Below, one piece after another: positions 61,793-64,000 of a stretch of DNA of 64,000 bases. This stretch comes from Pontibacillus halophilus JSM 076056 = DSM 19796. Lineage in GTDB: Bacteria > Bacillota > Bacilli > Bacillales > BH030062. The stretch lies in the NCBI RefSeq assembly GCF_000425205.1, contig NZ_AULI01000016.1, positions 1-64,000 on the forward strand, written 5' to 3'. Every line of letters begins with the position of its first letter. The stretch's first letter is position 1. The position numbers were made by a program, and so were the translations under genes. The notes under the pieces are model-generated. The model was not told the origin of the DNA and did not search any database. It worked only from the letters and a program-made list of their open reading frames with translations.

Positions 61793-62785
61793 CTATTCTT
61801 CGATAATTTCATTGGCAATCTCGAAGTTCACTAACTCTCCGTATGGGACATCTGCCGGTAATTCCGAAGCCTCATCCATAATGGTCTTTAAATTGTTCCA
61901 TTCCTCCTCATCTAATAAAGGATTTTCCGCATATGACCCTTGTTGTTTATACCGGTCCACCACGGTTTCAATTAACTCAAGTTCTGTATCTTCAAAGTAA
62001 GGTTGAATGACCTCGGCAGTCTCTTTCGCGCTATGGTCCTGCACCCATTGTTGGGCTTTATAAAGCGCCCGTGTGAATTTCACAATGGATTCTTCGTTTT
62101 CCTCTAAATAGCTCTCTTTAGACATGTAAGCTGTATAGGGGACGTGACCAGATTCCTCTCCAAATGATGCAACAATAAACCCTTTCCCTTCCTGTTCAAA
62201 TAAACTTGCAGTAGGCTCAAATAGCTGTACATAATCACCAGTACCTGAAGCATAGGCATTTGCGATGTTTTGAAAGTCAATATTCTGGATTAGTTCCATG
62301 TCTTGGTGTGGGTCAACCCCATTTTGCTTCAGTACATATTCCCCAACCATTTGAGGCATCCCACCCTTACGCTGACCAAGAAGCGTCTGTCCCTTCATTT
62401 CTTCCCACTGGAAGTCCTCATCGGCCTCTCGAGCAACTAGAAAGGTTCCATCTGTCTGAGTGAGTTGCCCAAAGTTAATAACCGGATCGTTTGCTTCTTG
62501 ACTGTATACATAAATCGATGTCTCAGAGCCTACAAGCGCTACATCTGCGCCGTCCGAGAGTAGTGTGGTCATCGTCTTGTCTCCGCCCCAAGTGGTTGTC
62601 AGCTCAACTTCAAGACCCTCCTCTTCAAAGTAGCCCTTCTCAAGTGCCACGTATTGAGGCGCATAGAAGATTGAACGAGTTACTTCAGCCACGCGGATGG
62701 TTTGTGATTGATTCGAACACGCTACTAATGGGAAAATAAGCATTAGTATAAGAAATGAACATACGATGATACGCCAATATTTCAT
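61793..62785 (-). CDS. ytlA: YtlA, ABC transporter substrate-binding lipoprotein
   Basis: A 330-residue lipoprotein (lipobox LVAC, Cys23) of the NMT1/SsuA-like periplasmic binding fold. It begins the binding domain with IRVAEVTRSIFYAPQYVALEKG. This fold binds sulfonates, nitrate-like ions or thiamine precursors (HMP), so the substrate cannot be set from sequence. It is the first gene of the operon ytlA-ytlC-ytlD. ATG at 62785 follows TAGGAGG on the minus strand. Confidence 0.9.
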   Translation of the reverse strand: MKYWRIIVCSFLILMLIFPLVACSNQSQTIRVAEVTRSIFYAPQYVALEKGYFEEEGLEVELTTTWGGDKTMTTLLSDGADVALVGSETSIYVYSQEANDPVINFGQLTQTDGTFLVAREADEDFQWEEMKGQTLLGQRKGGMPQMVGEYVLKQNGVDPHQDMELIQNIDFQNIANAYASGTGDYVQLFEPTASLFEQEGKGFIVASFGEESGHVPYTAYMSKESYLEENEESIVKFTRALYKAQQWVQDHSAKETAEVIQPYFEDTELELIETVVDRYKQQGSYAENPLLDEEEWNNLKTIMDEASELPADVPYGELVNFEIANEIIEE

Positions 62786-62877
62786 GTTGTAAGGCCTCCT
62801 AGTTAGATGACAAACATCTAAGATACTTTATCGTATGTACGCTACAAAATTGTGTGAATGCCTAGAAAGGATATGCT

Positions 62878-63654
62878 ATGAAGAATGGAACAATCGTACA
62901 CAGTCAACGGTATCCATCCCCCCATCCTCAGATGGAGGTAGAACTCGTGACGTATATAAGTGATGGGCTTAAAGTAAAAGGATTTCTCGTAAAGCCTAAA
63001 GGGGAGGGGGAGTACCCTGGGTTTTTATACTTAAGAGGTGGCATCAAGAACGTTGGACGGGTGCGGATAGGTCGCTTAATTCAATTTGCTTCAGAAGGAT
63101 TTGTCGTATTTGCCCCATGTTACCGTGGCAATCTTGGAGGCGAAGGGGCAGAGGATTTCGCTCTAGCAGACCGTCAAGATGCAACAAGTGGGATGATGGT
63201 GCTTCAACAACTTCCTTACGTGACAGATGAGTTATATGCGTTTGGATTCTCACGAGGCGGAGTCATGGCGCTTTGGGTAGCGATTGAACATCCTGGGGTA
63301 AAGAAGGTAGTGACGTGGGGAGGCGTAAGCGACGTTTCCCTGACCTACTGGGAAAGAGAAGATCTTCGGCGTATGCTGAAGCGAGTTGTTGGAGGTAGCC
63401 CAAATAAATATCCAGAGCGTTATGAAGCGCGCACACCACTATCAAGGTTAGAAGAACTCGCCGCTCCGGTTCTCATTATTCACGGCTACTACGATGTCAA
63501 TGTGTCTGTTGAACATGCGAGGACGTTAGAAACACGGTTACAGGAAGTTGGGACACCTGTGTCCAGCTGGGTTTATTATGACCTGGATCATTATTTCCCG
63601 CCTGCGATTAATCGAAAGACGGTTAAGAGGTTGTGTCAGTGGTTGAGAGAATAA
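62878..63654 (+). CDS. ytmA: YtmA-like alpha/beta hydrolase (prolyl oligopeptidase family)
   Basis: A 258-residue alpha/beta hydrolase of the S9/DAP2 type. The nucleophile Ser is in GFSRGGVM near residue 124, the acid is expected in IHGYYDVNVS and the His in DLDHYFPP. The name follows B. subtilis, where ytmA lies next to the ytl operon and pckA. It diverges from ytlA. AAAGGA lies about eight bases before the ATG. The physiological substrate is not known. Confidence 0.85.
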   Translation: MKNGTIVHSQRYPSPHPQMEVELVTYISDGLKVKGFLVKPKGEGEYPGFLYLRGGIKNVGRVRIGRLIQFASEGFVVFAPCYRGNLGGEGAEDFALADRQDATSGMMVLQQLPYVTDELYAFGFSRGGVMALWVAIEHPGVKKVVTWGGVSDVSLTYWEREDLRRMLKRVVGGSPNKYPERYEARTPLSRLEELAAPVLIIHGYYDVNVSVEHARTLETRLQEVGTPVSSWVYYDLDHYFPPAINRKTVKRLCQWLRE

Positions 63655-63702
63655 TCAGTTGAGAAGTGTCAGGCTCCTTCTGTATCACTTGAGCAGTAAA
63701 CA

Positions 63703-63755
63703 AGACGCCCCTTCTCCAAGCCCTAAGGGCTAGGAGAAGGGGCGTCTCGTTTTTA
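63703..63755. terminator. Long terminator between ytmA and pckA
   Basis: A 15-bp perfect stem, 63703-63717 with 63733-63747, plus an inner AGCCC/GGGCT pair, followed by CGTTTTTAT. It could end ytmA and also the converging pckA transcript. Confidence 0.9.
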
Positions 63756-63852
63756 TAAGCATAAGTGGACCGGATCATCGCTTGTTCATGAATGTTACTT
63801 TCTCTTAAGAGAGTTCATTTTTAATTTGCATTCACAAGACTGAGCCTTCTTT

Positions 63853-64000
63853 TTACGTTGTAAATAAAGGACCCGCTTGGCGTATGGCTGGGTCAATCCC
63901 TTCAAACTTTTGGAAGTTTGTGTGGAATTTATTTGCAAGTTCTTTGGCTTTCTTCTCATAGCTGTCGGTGTCTTTCCAATTCTTACGAGGAACTAGTACT
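63853..64000 (-). CDS. pckA: Phosphoenolpyruvate carboxykinase (ATP), C-terminal fragment
   Basis: Reading the minus strand from 64000 gives an open frame of 48 residues to TAA at 63853-63855: VLVPRKNWKDTDSYEKKAKE then LANKFHTNFQKFEG and an IRQAGP-type ending. This matches the C-terminus of ATP-dependent PckA, which makes phosphoenolpyruvate from oxaloacetate in gluconeogenesis. The rest of the gene lies beyond the window. In B. subtilis pckA is next to the ytm genes, which supports the call. Confidence 0.85.
   Translation of the reverse strand, partial: VLVPRKNWKDTDSYEKKAKELANKFHTNFQKFEGIDPAIRQAGPLFTT

Noticed and set aside
63656-63702. Possible repeat or attachment site between ytmA and the terminator
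   Set aside because: No second copy of the sequence is visible in the window.
1-64000. CRISPR arrays, tRNA or rRNA genes, prophage, toxin-antitoxin or restriction systems
   Set aside because: I saw no regularly spaced repeats, no cloverleaf-type sequences and no gene of these classes beyond the HepT-like YutE.

Overview
The window looks like a chromosomal segment of an endospore-forming Bacillaceae bacterium of moderate GC. Gene content and order follow Bacillus subtilis blocks: yunB/lytH/yutC-yutM, yumC-yumB-yuiBCDE, kapB-patB-yugI-yuzA-yugJ/K-pgi-yugN-yugO, xpt-pbuX, menA/menFDHBEC and ytkD-ytlACD-ytmA-pckA. Sporulation genes (yunB, lytH, a YhcN/YlaJ lipoprotein, yutH, a YteA-like protein) support this. 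A halotolerant genus such as Pontibacillus or Halobacillus is a guess from sodium- and potassium-coupled transporters, not something the sequence proves.

Layout. 1-325 is the right end of an ISL3-type insertion sequence. 432-7004 holds an HD-GYP phosphodiesterase, yunB, a lysine riboswitch driving an NhaC-fold transporter (probable lysine importer LysW), a class F sortase, and a methionine/alanine NSS transporter with its 29-residue MetS subunit. 7039-14077 holds lytH, yutC, yutD, two small conserved genes, glpX, yutE, yutF, yutG and yutH. 14126-18530 is a 2-hydroxyacid dehydrogenase followed by the threonine operon hom-thrC-thrB. 18550-23796 holds Fe-S and lipoate genes (yutI, yuzD, yuzB, lipM-lipA, yutM) with dapF. 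23838-30192 holds a new 31-codon gene, yumC, a Rex-like site in front of NDH-2 (yumB), yuiB, yuiC, yuiD and pepA. 30310-42866 holds deoD, the KhtT-KhtU K+ efflux pair, kapB, a Cu/Zn SOD lipoprotein, patB, yugF, an XRE regulator, yugI, yuzA, an Fe-dependent alcohol dehydrogenase, pgi, yugN and the K+ channel yugO. 43028-48385 holds a guanine riboswitch with xpt-pbuX, an LCP ligase, an M42 peptidase, and an FMN riboswitch with ribU. 48454-58087 is the menaquinone region: menI-like thioesterase and menA on the minus strand, menF-D-H-B then menE-C on the plus strand, split by a terminator. 58147-64000 holds small genes, ytkD, an ABC transporter of unknown substrate (ytlDCA), ytmA, and the C-terminus of pckA on the minus strand.

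How it fits together. Menaquinone synthesis, NDH-2 and YumC form a redox theme. hom-thrCB, dapF and the lysine-sensing transporter cover the aspartate family. Three classical riboswitches (lysine, guanine, FMN) each control a matching transporter or salvage operon. Most transcription units end in strong, often bidirectional hairpins that frequently overlap stop codons.

The window is mostly core genome. I see no CRISPR array, prophage, tRNA, rRNA or defence island, and no convincing new multi-gene system. The most useful new observations are small: unannotated tiny genes, hairpins hiding ribosome binding sites, a probable CTG start for KhtU, and candidate Rex and Fur sites.
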